This document shows positions 24,918-32,699 of a DNA stretch of 64,000 nucleotides, in pieces. The notes under the pieces were generated by a model. It was not told where the DNA came from and did no database searches. It worked only from the letters and a program-made list of their open reading frames with translations. The stretch comes from UBA8337 sp937907245. GTDB lineage: Bacteria > Pseudomonadota > Alphaproteobacteria > RS24. The stretch is from the NCBI GenBank assembly GCA_965219485.1, contig OZ244774.1, forward strand, positions 1,240,001-1,304,000. Direction: 5' to 3'. The position numbers and the translations under genes are program-made. Position 1 is the stretch's first letter. The number at the start of each line of letters is the position of its first letter.

Positions 24918-25412
24918 TCAACTCACCTCCTTTCTATTTTTGTTTTTCAAAGAGAGTTAAGTGTTTAATCATAGGTGACTCTCTAAGAGCCGTTGCCTTT
25001 AAAAAGCTCTTACTTAAATAAATCTTCCGGCGAGCTTATTAGTTACGGGGATAAGTTTTGCGACACCCACAACAATCCCAAGGTTGCCGCCCACTCCCCC
25101 ACTCGCCCCACACGTGTAACACCCCACCCAATTTCAGTGCTATCCTCCCCACATCCATCAGGTCAACGGCCCGATGGCTGGGGCTTAGAACTCCCCTCGT
25201 AAAGCGGATGCATGCCGCTAAGCCCACAGCTAGCGGCTTAGTGTTTTCTTAATCATACATTCGTTAAATTCCGCTACTTCAGCTTTGCTGGGGTGACGGC
25301 GGAATATAGCGCTCCGGCCTAATACGCCGTGCCGTCTTTACGCGGTAGTTCTAACACCCCAGCACCAGCGAAAGCTGGTGTTGGTTTTGTTTGAACAATA
25401 AAAGAGGCAAAA
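24918..25412. other. Gene-free stretch at the island edge
   Basis: No convincing gene. Weak hairpins are seen: TAAGAGC / GCTCTTA (about 24986-25012) and GCCGCTA / TAGCGGC (about 25214-25237). At 25271-25384 an inverted pair of CAGC-TTTGCTGGGGTG and CACCCCAGCACCAGC arms is present. Its right arm, CCAGCACCAGC-GAAA-GCTGGTGTTGG (25359-25384, 11 bp with a GAAA loop, then TTTTG), may end transcripts on the plus strand. Such GCGAAAGC palindromes are typical dispersed repeats. Confidence 0.5.
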
Positions 25413-25733
25413 ATGTCCGCCCAAATATTCAACGCTTTCAACAATAGCTGGCCGATTGTGCAAGTCACCATGCTGCTTTTCACCACGCTCACCGCCGCGC
25501 TTTTAATTACCGTGCCGTGCTGGTTGGTCTCTCGCACGCTGGTTCAATTGCGCGCGCGCCAAAATACGCTGCCGCCCAACACGCTGCTGTCCGTCGCCCT
25601 AGAAGACGATATTGTGGTTTTGAAATTGCGCCAAGATGCCCCGCTCACGGCGCAGGAAATCGTTCACATTCTGCCGCGATTATCTGAACAATCGCCCAGC
25701 TATCCGCCAGACCCTACTTCAGAGACGCCGTAA
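25413..25733 (+). CDS. Small membrane protein, function unknown
   Basis: A 106-residue protein with one transmembrane helix at about residues 13-38 (VQVTMLLFTTLTAALLITVP), followed by a basic LVQLRARQ segment and a soluble tail with a Pro-rich end. A GAGG site precedes the ATG. Its stop lies inside the 3' end of the convergent aminotransferase gene, a 20-base overlap. I do not recognise the family; base composition matches the host chromosome rather than the AT-rich insert. Confidence 0.65.
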   Translation: MSAQIFNAFNNSWPIVQVTMLLFTTLTAALLITVPCWLVSRTLVQLRARQNTLPPNTLLSVALEDDIVVLKLRQDAPLTAQEIVHILPRLSEQSPSYPPDPTSETP

Positions 25734-26919
25734 AGCGCGCAATGCGTCCGCAGGCTTCCACCAGGTTTTCATCCGAAGTGGCATAGCTAATGCGGAAAAA
25801 CGGCGATAGGCCAAACGCCTCGCCATGCACCACCGCCACGCCTTCGGCCTCTAGCAGCGCTGTGGCAAACGCCTCATCACTATCAATCAGCGTGCCATCG
25901 GGCGCGGTTTTGCCAATGCAGCCCTCGCAGCTCGGGTAAACGTAAAACGCGCCTTCGGGCGTTTGGCACTCGATATGCGCCGCCTCATTCAGCAGTTTCA
26001 CCACCAAATCGCGGCGCCGTTTGAACGTTTTATTGTTCTCCGGAATAAAATCTTGTGTGCCGTTTAAGGCCTCCACTGCCGCCCATTGGCTAATCGATGT
26101 GGGGTTGGAGGTCGACTGCGACTGAATTTTCGTCATCGCCTTAATCAGCTCCAAAGGCCCCGCGCAATAGCCAATGCGCCAGCCCGTCATGGCATAGGCT
26201 TTCGATACGCCGTTCATCGTTAGCGTGCGCTCGTAAAGCGCGGGCTCTACTTGGGCGGGCGTGGCGAAAACGAAATTGTCATAGGTCAGATGCTCATACA
26301 TATCATCGGTCAAAATCCAGACATGCGGATATTTTTTCAGCACATCGGTCAGCTTGCGCAATTCCGTTTCCGAATAGGCTGCGCCCGTGGGGTTGGAGGG
26401 CGAATTGAAAATAAACCATTTGGTTTTATCGGTAATCGCGGCTTCCAAATCTTCGGGCTGCAATTTAAATCCGTCTTCGGCACGCGCCTCCACAATCACT
26501 GGCTCGCCGCCCGCCAAAGCCACAATATCGGGATAGCTTACCCAATAAGGAGCCGGAATAATAACCTCATCGCCGGGGTTCAGCGTGGCCATCATCGCGT
26601 CATAAATAACCGGCTTGCCGCCCGGCGCCACAAAGGTTTGCGCGGGCTCATAATCCAGCCCATTGTCGCGCTTCAACTTGGCGCAAATCGCTTGTTTCAG
26701 CTCGTCGATGCCCGTAACGGCGGTATATTTAGTCTCGCCGCGAGAAATCGCGTCAATGGCTGCCTGCTTAATGTTTTCCGGGGTATCAAAGTCTGGCTCA
26801 CCAGCACCCAAGCCAATCACATCACGACCCGCCGCGCGCAATTGACGGGCCTTATCGGTAACCGCCATCGTGGCGGATGGACGCACTCGCGAAAGACTTT
26901 TTGACAGAAAGGACGACAT
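25714..26919 (-). CDS. aspC: Aspartate aminotransferase, PLP-dependent
   Basis: A 401-residue class I aminotransferase of the Ib subgroup, as found in alphaproteobacteria, exchanging the amino group between aspartate and 2-oxoglutarate. Motifs are GLGAGEPDFDTP near residue 35, FNSPSNPTGAAYS near 170, the PLP lysine in MNGVSKAYAMTGWRIGY near 238, and the C-terminal FFRISYATS with the substrate Arg. The frame is open far upstream to 27258, but I start at 26919 where AAGGAG lies 8 nt before the ATG and the family N-terminus begins. It is divergent from the cache-domain gene. Confidence 0.94.
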   Translation of the reverse strand: MSSFLSKSLSRVRPSATMAVTDKARQLRAAGRDVIGLGAGEPDFDTPENIKQAAIDAISRGETKYTAVTGIDELKQAICAKLKRDNGLDYEPAQTFVAPGGKPVIYDAMMATLNPGDEVIIPAPYWVSYPDIVALAGGEPVIVEARAEDGFKLQPEDLEAAITDKTKWFIFNSPSNPTGAAYSETELRKLTDVLKKYPHVWILTDDMYEHLTYDNFVFATPAQVEPALYERTLTMNGVSKAYAMTGWRIGYCAGPLELIKAMTKIQSQSTSNPTSISQWAAVEALNGTQDFIPENNKTFKRRRDLVVKLLNEAAHIECQTPEGAFYVYPSCEGCIGKTAPDGTLIDSDEAFATALLEAEGVAVVHGEAFGLSPFFRISYATSDENLVEACGRIARFTASLK

Positions 26920-27001
26920 GAGGAAACTCCTTGCTCGATACTTCACTTGGGCGCAAACTACATGCTTGAGATTATGAAAACAAGAACGAAAGGAAGGTCT
27001 C

Positions 27002-27493
27002 ATGCCGAAACAATTTAAGTCGTTGTTATTGGTCTTCGCCCTGGGTTTGCTGCTCGGATGGGCCGGCGGCACCTTTAGCTTGCCCGAGCCAAAAGCCACC
27101 CGCGCGCATCTTCCTAGCAAGGCCATATCTATCGTCGATAAGGCGCATCGACTGATTAGCGAGAACGATATTTTGGCTTTCCGTGAAATAGACAAAGACC
27201 CGAGCTTCAATCTCGGCGGATTATATTTGTTCGTGTTATCGGCGGATGGCGAAAACATTTATCACGGCGCCGATCGCACCCGTGTGGGCGAAAATTACGC
27301 GACTAAGGTCGACGCAAAAAATCGCCCTTATGGGCAGTCGTTCATCCGCGATGTCTCCCCAAGCGGGGTATGGCACGCATACCAAACAAAAAATACCGCC
27401 AGCGGCTATGACGAATGGAAGCTTACTTTCGCACGCCAAACCCATCAGGGGCACATTGTGGCGTCTGGCATTTACGCAGGCGACGTGCGTTAA
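27002..27493 (+). CDS. Exported single-cache-domain protein
   Basis: A 163-residue protein with an N-terminal hydrophobic signal or anchor (residues 7-27), then a single Cache-type sensor domain. The features are VDKAHRLISENDILAFREID, GGLYLFVLSADGENIYHG near residue 75 and DEWKLTFARQ near 137. Free-standing cache proteins bind small ligands in the periplasm and often work with a partner histidine kinase or chemoreceptor; no such partner is next to it. An AAAGGAAGG site precedes the ATG. Confidence 0.78.
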   Translation: MPKQFKSLLLVFALGLLLGWAGGTFSLPEPKATRAHLPSKAISIVDKAHRLISENDILAFREIDKDPSFNLGGLYLFVLSADGENIYHGADRTRVGENYATKVDAKNRPYGQSFIRDVSPSGVWHAYQTKNTASGYDEWKLTFARQTHQGHIVASGIYAGDVR

Positions 27494-27565
27494 CGATAAA
27501 TTACCGAAAAGGAGCGACACTCAAGATGGCTCCTGAACAATAAAAATAAGAAGAACGGACACAAA

Positions 27566-27733
27566 GTGACACAAATAATTTTGCACATTCTGCTGTTAGC
27601 AGCCTATTTAGCCGCGCATCTATTGTTCGTCGTCGTCGCGGTTATTATTGCCATGTGGCTGCAAGGTTCGGTGGAATGGCTCATCGCTAAAGTCAATGAC
27701 AGCCCCTCCAATTTCGATGGGCGCCACCGCTAG
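27566..27733 (+). CDS. Possible 55-residue membrane protein
   Basis: A GTG-started frame of 55 codons between the cache gene and uvrB. It encodes a long hydrophobic helix (ILHILLLAAYLAAHLLFVVV and on to AMWLQG), then a short polar tail ending FDGRHR. AGAACGGA lies upstream as a fair ribosome site. The even hydrophobic pattern and the polar C-terminus make a real small membrane protein plausible, but no family is recognised. Confidence 0.42.
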   Translation: MTQIILHILLLAAYLAAHLLFVVVAVIIAMWLQGSVEWLIAKVNDSPSNFDGRHR

Positions 27734-27799
27734 TTTTAGCCCATCCTCAGGTTTCGGCAGCGCGCTTCCTATTTCAGGCAATCGCGCTATATTGCGCCT

Positions 27800-30052
27800 A
27801 TGGTAGAAGAGCAAAAAAGCATGACGGGCCGCGGTGAGTTGGCGCCCATTGAAGAACCGGGAATGCGGGAAGGCCAGGCTATGGCCTTCACCCCGCACCG
27901 TGCCGAACGCCCCGAAAAAACCGAGGGTGGCCTCGCCTTTCGCATGGTCTCGGATTTCGAACCCGCCGGCGACCAACCCCAAGCCATTGAAGAATTGCTC
28001 AAGGGCATTGCCGCCGAAGAACGCGACCAAGTTTTGCTGGGCGTAACCGGGTCTGGCAAAACTTACACGATGGCGCAAGTCATCCACCGCACCCAGCGCC
28101 CTGCCCTAATTTTGGCGCCCAATAAAACTCTGGCGGCGCAGCTTTATGGCGAGTTCAAAAGTTTCTTTCCAGATAATGCGGTAGAATATTTTGTTTCTTA
28201 CTATGATTATTATCAGCCCGAGGCCTATGTGCCGCGTACCGATACATTCATCGAAAAAGAAAGCAATATTAACGAGCAGATTGACCGCATGCGCCACTCC
28301 GCCACGCGCGCGCTGTTGGAGCGCGATGATGTGATTATCGTCGCTTCCGTATCCTGCATTTATGGCATTGGCTCGGTCGAGAGTTATTCCAATATGACGA
28401 TGGAGCTGAAGCCCGGACTGGAAATCAGCCGATCGCAATTGCTCGCTGATTTGGTGGCGCTGCAATATAATCGTAATGATATGGCTTTCGCGCGCGGCGA
28501 CTTTCGCGTGCGCGGCGATACCGTTGATATTTTTCCTGCCCACTATGAAGACCGTGCTTGGCGGGTCGAATTATTTGGCGATGAGATTGATAATCTGACC
28601 GAATTTGACCCGCTGACCGGACATAAAACTTCCGACATTGAGCAAGTGCGCGTCTATGCCAATTCACACTATGTGACGCCGGGGCCAACACTCAAACAAG
28701 CGGCGGTGGGTATTCAGGCAGAGTTGAAAACACGCCTCGAAGAGTTCGAAGCCGCAGGCCGTCTATTGGAAGCCCAGCGGATTGAACAACGCACTTTGTT
28801 TGACTTGGAAATGCTGGATGCGACGGGCAGTTGCGCAGGCATTGAAAATTATTCGCGCTATTTAACCGGCCGCAAACCGGGCGAGCCGCCGCCCACATTA
28901 TTTGAATATTTACCCGATAACGCCTTGGTGTTTACCGATGAAAGCCACGTAACCGTGCCGCAAATTGGGGGCATGTTTCGAGGTGACTTTAAACGCAAGT
29001 CCACCTTGGCCGAGTTCGGCTTCCGCTTGCCCTCTTGCGTCGATAATCGGCCCATGAAGTTTGAGGAATGGGACGTTATGCGCCCCCAGACCGTGCATGT
29101 CTCTGCTACGCCTGGCCCTTGGGAAATGGAGCGTACAGGCGGTGTATTTGTCGAGCAGGTCATTCGGCCCACAGGACTGATTGACCCAACTTGCGAAATC
29201 CGCCCGGCCACCAATCAGGTCGATGACCTGATGGCGGAATGCCAAGAAATGGCCAAGCGCGACCAACGCGTTTTGGTAACGGTTTTGACCAAAAAAATGG
29301 CCGAAGATTTAACCGAATATATGCACGAGCAAGGTTTGCGCGTGCGCTATATGCACTCGGATATTGATACGCTGGAGCGCATTGAGATTATTCGCGACTT
29401 ACGCCTCGGCGCTTTCGACATCCTGATTGGCATCAACTTACTGCGCGAAGGGCTGGATATTCCGGAGTGCTCGCTGGTGGCCATTTTGGATGCTGACAAA
29501 GAAGGGTTTTTGCGCTCCGAAACTTCGCTGGTGCAAACCATTGGCCGCGCCGCCCGCCACGTCGAAGGCCGGGTATTGTTATACGCAGATAAAATGACCG
29601 GATCGCTAACCCGCGCCATGGCCGAAACCGACAGGCGCCGCGAACGCCAAATGGCGCATAATGAGGCCAATGGCATCACCCCCGCTTCGGTAAAGAAAAA
29701 CATCGCCGATATTATCGAGGGCCTAGCCGGACAAGACAATCATGCCGCACCTGGCCCGTATCGGGTGCGCGAAGCCATGGAAGAAAAACAAGCGCCGCTG
29801 CTGGGAAGTAATTTACGAGCTCACATCGAGGGGCTGGAAAGCGAAATGCGCGAAGCTGCTGGCGACCTTGAATTTGAAACGGCTGCCCGCTTGCGCGATG
29901 AGATTAAACGTCTGCAAGAAACCGAATTAGCCATTGCTGACGACCCATTCGCACGCCAATCGAAGGTCGAGGCTCGCGTGGCGGAAAGCACGGGCAAAGC
30001 CGCCAAAAAAGCCCCTCGTCGGCCAAGCCGACGCAGCAGAAAGGGACCTTAA
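27800..30052 (+). CDS. uvrB: Excinuclease ABC subunit B
   Basis: The 750-residue DNA-damage verification helicase of nucleotide excision repair, loaded by UvrA and recruiting UvrC. Walker A GVTGSGKTYTMA is near residue 80, the damage-probing beta-hairpin region VSYYDYYQPEAYVP near 132, motif DESHVT near 378, and the C-terminal UVR domain (LESEMREAAGDLEFETAARLRDEI, split here as LESEMREAAG plus EFETAARLRDE) near 680. It has a ~45-residue N-terminal extension before the usual FRMVSDFEPAGDQP start, and a basic tail. TATATT lies 6 bases before the ATG, so the start or the promoter is unusual. Confidence 0.96.
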   Translation: MVEEQKSMTGRGELAPIEEPGMREGQAMAFTPHRAERPEKTEGGLAFRMVSDFEPAGDQPQAIEELLKGIAAEERDQVLLGVTGSGKTYTMAQVIHRTQRPALILAPNKTLAAQLYGEFKSFFPDNAVEYFVSYYDYYQPEAYVPRTDTFIEKESNINEQIDRMRHSATRALLERDDVIIVASVSCIYGIGSVESYSNMTMELKPGLEISRSQLLADLVALQYNRNDMAFARGDFRVRGDTVDIFPAHYEDRAWRVELFGDEIDNLTEFDPLTGHKTSDIEQVRVYANSHYVTPGPTLKQAAVGIQAELKTRLEEFEAAGRLLEAQRIEQRTLFDLEMLDATGSCAGIENYSRYLTGRKPGEPPPTLFEYLPDNALVFTDESHVTVPQIGGMFRGDFKRKSTLAEFGFRLPSCVDNRPMKFEEWDVMRPQTVHVSATPGPWEMERTGGVFVEQVIRPTGLIDPTCEIRPATNQVDDLMAECQEMAKRDQRVLVTVLTKKMAEDLTEYMHEQGLRVRYMHSDIDTLERIEIIRDLRLGAFDILIGINLLREGLDIPECSLVAILDADKEGFLRSETSLVQTIGRAARHVEGRVLLYADKMTGSLTRAMAETDRRRERQMAHNEANGITPASVKKNIADIIEGLAGQDNHAAPGPYRVREAMEEKQAPLLGSNLRAHIEGLESEMREAAGDLEFETAARLRDEIKRLQETELAIADDPFARQSKVEARVAESTGKAAKKAPRRPSRRSRKGP

Positions 30053-30114
30053 AGCAAGGCCCCTTAAAGCAGAATAAGTCGTCTAACTACCCCATACAAA
30101 GGGCAGGCAAGTGC

Positions 30115-30768
30115 CTAGAAGTCGTAGATATAGCTGACCGCGAAGACGTCACTTTGGAAGACGCCAAAGTCGTAGCTGCGGAATTCAGCACGGAACGGCT
30201 CATGCGCAATACCAATACCAAAGAAACCAGAGTCGTCTGTATTCGGATCATCAATCGAGGCAAAGCCCGCACGAAGCGTATAGCGCCATAGCGGTGGACC
30301 GCCCAAATCGAAACCTTTCATCAGCGACATTTCAAAAGCTGGCTGATCAGGTTTAGGCGATGAGCTGCCACCTGCTGGGTTTGTATCGTAAGCGCCGTTG
30401 AGCAATGAAATACCAACTTCAAAACTCAGGTCATTCGGAAAGCGCACGCCAAAACCACCGTTCATATAAATATCATCGGGGTCTTCGGTCGCCTCATTCG
30501 AACCGATGGCATAGGCTGTTTTGCCTTCTTCCGTGCCTGTGTGGCTAGCGAAACCAGCGCCGCCATAAACATAGGTAAATGTACCCAAACGTTCAGAGCG
30601 CGATTGCTTTGGCCAACCTTTATAGTCGTCGTTATCCTCTGCGTGCGCTTGGGTTAGGGTGAGGGCGACCAGCGCAAACATGGCAATGGCCAACCGCAAC
30701 CCAATACGATGGATTGGGATTGGGTTTGAAACGGAAACACCCTCATTTGAATGATTATATACTTGCAT
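30115..30768 (-). CDS. Outer-membrane beta-barrel protein
   Basis: A 217-residue exported protein. Residues 24-42 form a signal peptide ending THAEDND-like (LTLTQAHAED). The mature part alternates polar and hydrophobic residues with many Gly, Phe and Tyr, and ends in SYIYDF with a terminal Phe, the sorting signal of outer-membrane barrels. An AGGAG site precedes the ATG. Strand number suggests a small 8-stranded OmpW/OmpA-like or lipid A-modifying barrel; which one cannot be told. It converges with uvrB. Confidence 0.72.
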   Translation of the reverse strand: MQVYNHSNEGVSVSNPIPIHRIGLRLAIAMFALVALTLTQAHAEDNDDYKGWPKQSRSERLGTFTYVYGGAGFASHTGTEEGKTAYAIGSNEATEDPDDIYMNGGFGVRFPNDLSFEVGISLLNGAYDTNPAGGSSSPKPDQPAFEMSLMKGFDLGGPPLWRYTLRAGFASIDDPNTDDSGFFGIGIAHEPFRAEFRSYDFGVFQSDVFAVSYIYDF

Positions 30769-31122
30769 CGACTTACTCCTTTTTGTTCTTCGACAGCTTA
30801 TCGCCGTATTGGTTAATTTTTAGTGAAAGACTTACAACATTGCCCCACACAGCAGAAACCAATGTGGCATAGAGGTGAAATGGCACCTGAATGATTACTC
30901 AAAAATTCACGAAACAATAACGACCGATCTTACTTTTATTCTTAGGTCTACTGTTGTTTTACCTAATTCCGCCAGCTTGTAAAACGTTTTTGTTGGCTGG
31001 AGGGGACAGAGATTTTGGCAAAACCAATTACCGCCCGCTTGCAATGTCATCTGGAGCGCTAAATTGCGTCTTTTTAACCAAAAACTCTTACAGCCATGGG
31101 GGAAAACTGCTACATCAGGCGC
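30769..31122. other. Intergenic stretch between divergent genes
   Basis: AT-rich leader of 354 bases between the barrel gene (minus) and the SDR gene (plus). It must hold both promoters. I see no gene: the one short frame across 30954-31142 has no ribosome site and no protein-like character. No clear operator or RNA structure was found. Confidence 0.5.
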
Positions 31123-31905
31123 ATGACAGAGATTGCTCCTAAAGCCGTTCTAATAACTGGCGCCGCCAAGCGCATCGGTCGTGCGCTCGCAGAAGCGCTC
31201 GCCGCCGATGGATGGGCTATCGCCATTCACTATTCTGGCTCGCAAACCGAGGCCGAACAATTGACGGCTGACATCACAGCCCGCGGGGGAAAAGCCATAT
31301 CCCTTCAAGCTGATTTACGCGATACCCAGCAGGTTGAGAGCTTAATCCCAAAAGCCGTCGCAGCGCTTGGCCCCTTAACGGCCCTGATAAACAATGCCTC
31401 AACATTTGAACGCGACACCGCCCATACGCTTAGCGCCGAGACTTGGGACACACACCTGAATGCTAATTTGCGCGCGCCGGCTTTGCTGATGCGCGACTTT
31501 GCCAATCAGCCTGAACTACAAGACGCCAGCTTGGGTGATAGTAATATTATCAATATCACCGATCAACGCGTGTTTCGCCTAACGCCAGATTTTGTCAGCT
31601 ATACCGTTTCAAAAACCGGATTGTCCACGCTCACCCAAACTTTTGCTCAGGCTTTGGCACCGCAACATATTCGGGTCAATGCCATCGCACCCGGACCGAC
31701 TTTGCCCAATCCGCGGCAAGATATTTCTGAATTTCAAAAACAAGCCAGCCTTGTGCCGCTGGCGCATGGGGCCTCGCCCGATGATATTGTCGCTGCCGCC
31801 CGCTATATTCTTACGGCACGTGCCATGACCGGCCAAACCTTAACGCAAGACGGCGGCCAGCATTTGGCATGGCAGACGCCAGATGTTGTGGACGTGAAAG
31901 AATAA
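31123..31905 (+). CDS. SDR oxidoreductase, pteridine reductase-like
   Basis: A 260-residue short-chain dehydrogenase. The NADP-binding TGAAKRIGRALAEAL is at the N-terminus, NNAS near residue 89, catalytic Tyr and Lys in YTVSKTGLSTLT near 167, and NAIAPGPTLP after it. The TGAAKRIG form and Arg in the cofactor loop fit the pteridine/dihydromonapterin reductase group (PTR1, FolM). Its place directly before folB supports a role in folate or pterin reduction. Start chosen at 31123; the ATG at 31096 has no better site. Confidence 0.85.
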   Translation: MTEIAPKAVLITGAAKRIGRALAEALAADGWAIAIHYSGSQTEAEQLTADITARGGKAISLQADLRDTQQVESLIPKAVAALGPLTALINNASTFERDTAHTLSAETWDTHLNANLRAPALLMRDFANQPELQDASLGDSNIINITDQRVFRLTPDFVSYTVSKTGLSTLTQTFAQALAPQHIRVNAIAPGPTLPNPRQDISEFQKQASLVPLAHGASPDDIVAAARYILTARAMTGQTLTQDGGQHLAWQTPDVVDVKE

Positions 31906-31917
31906 AACAGGCGAGTT

Positions 31918-32328
31918 ATGAACCAGCATCCAACCAGTTCTCAGCAACAACTTGCCAGCGCCGCGCTGGGGCTTCGGCATGTCTTTGTTAAAAAGCTTGC
32001 GGTCTCGGCCAGTATTGGCATTCACCCGCATGAGCGCAGCGCCAAGCAAACCATTCTGATTAGCCTAGATGCCGCGGTGACCGAAACTCATGGAGATACG
32101 GACGCCAATCTAGAAGATGTGGTTTGCTACGAAAGCATGACCAAAACCATCATCGCCATTGTTGAGCGCGGTCATGTTGATTTGGTCGAAACCCTGGCCG
32201 AAACCATTGCCGATACACTTCTCGCCGATACGCGCATTCGCCATTTGCATATTCAGGTTGAAAAACCCGATGCCATTGAAGCTGCCGAAAGCGTCGGCAT
32301 TGCCATAGAACGCCTACAAACCGCTTAA
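31918..32328 (+). CDS. folB: Dihydroneopterin aldolase
   Basis: A 136-residue FolB, splitting dihydroneopterin to 6-hydroxymethyl-dihydropterin and glycolaldehyde in folate synthesis. Family features are GIHPHERSAKQ near residue 39, the ETHGDTDANLEDVVCYE strand with the catalytic region near 65-80, and LVETLAETIADTLL near 95. The N-terminus has about 20 extra residues. It starts 12 bases after the SDR gene, so the two probably form a pterin operon. Confidence 0.9.
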   Translation: MNQHPTSSQQQLASAALGLRHVFVKKLAVSASIGIHPHERSAKQTILISLDAAVTETHGDTDANLEDVVCYESMTKTIIAIVERGHVDLVETLAETIADTLLADTRIRHLHIQVEKPDAIEAAESVGIAIERLQTA

Positions 32329-32699
32329 ACAGTAGCCAAAGCGGGTTTTGGATAGGACAAATCATCGGCTTTATCCGCCCGTTTATTTTTCTATCTATAT
32401 GTTTTTCAAAGATTAAACGGATAATGAGAGTTTTTCACACCCGCCTGCAACATTTTTGACTTTGTTGTAAACCCCCAAAACAGCCCTTTAAAAATATTTT
32501 TTCTCTCCGCTTGATTTTGTTTTTTAAAATAAAAACAATGGCTTAACTGTTTTGCTTAAAATTTGGGCAATGGGTATGGAAATGTTATAAATCAATAGTT
32601 TGGCTCCCGATTCTTTTTTTTATGCACATAGTTATCCACAGAACCCGTGCATTAAATTTTGTCCAGTTTTAGCTAGACTATGGTCAGAATTTACCGATA
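32329..32699. other. AT-rich gene-free stretch with a DnaA box
   Basis: A 371-base AT-rich region before uvrC. It has one perfect DnaA box, TTATCCACA at 32632-32640, a near match TTTTTCACA at 32431-32439, and an inverted pair TTATCCG-CCC-GTTTA (32371-32385) / TAAACGGATAA (32414-32424). Long A and T runs lie between 32490 and 32540. It may be only a promoter region; a replication-origin-like site is possible but unproven. Confidence 0.5.

Noticed and set aside
25039..25252. Short overlapping frames in the gap after the Cys-rich gene
   Set aside because: Frames on both strands overlap, lack ribosome sites and show low-complexity composition.
27526..27543. Five-codon frame MAPEQ with an AAGGAG site upstream
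   Set aside because: The site is 11 bases from the ATG and nothing else supports a leader peptide.
30954..31142. 62-residue frame upstream of the SDR gene
   Set aside because: No ribosome site, overlaps the SDR start in another frame, and no protein-like pattern.
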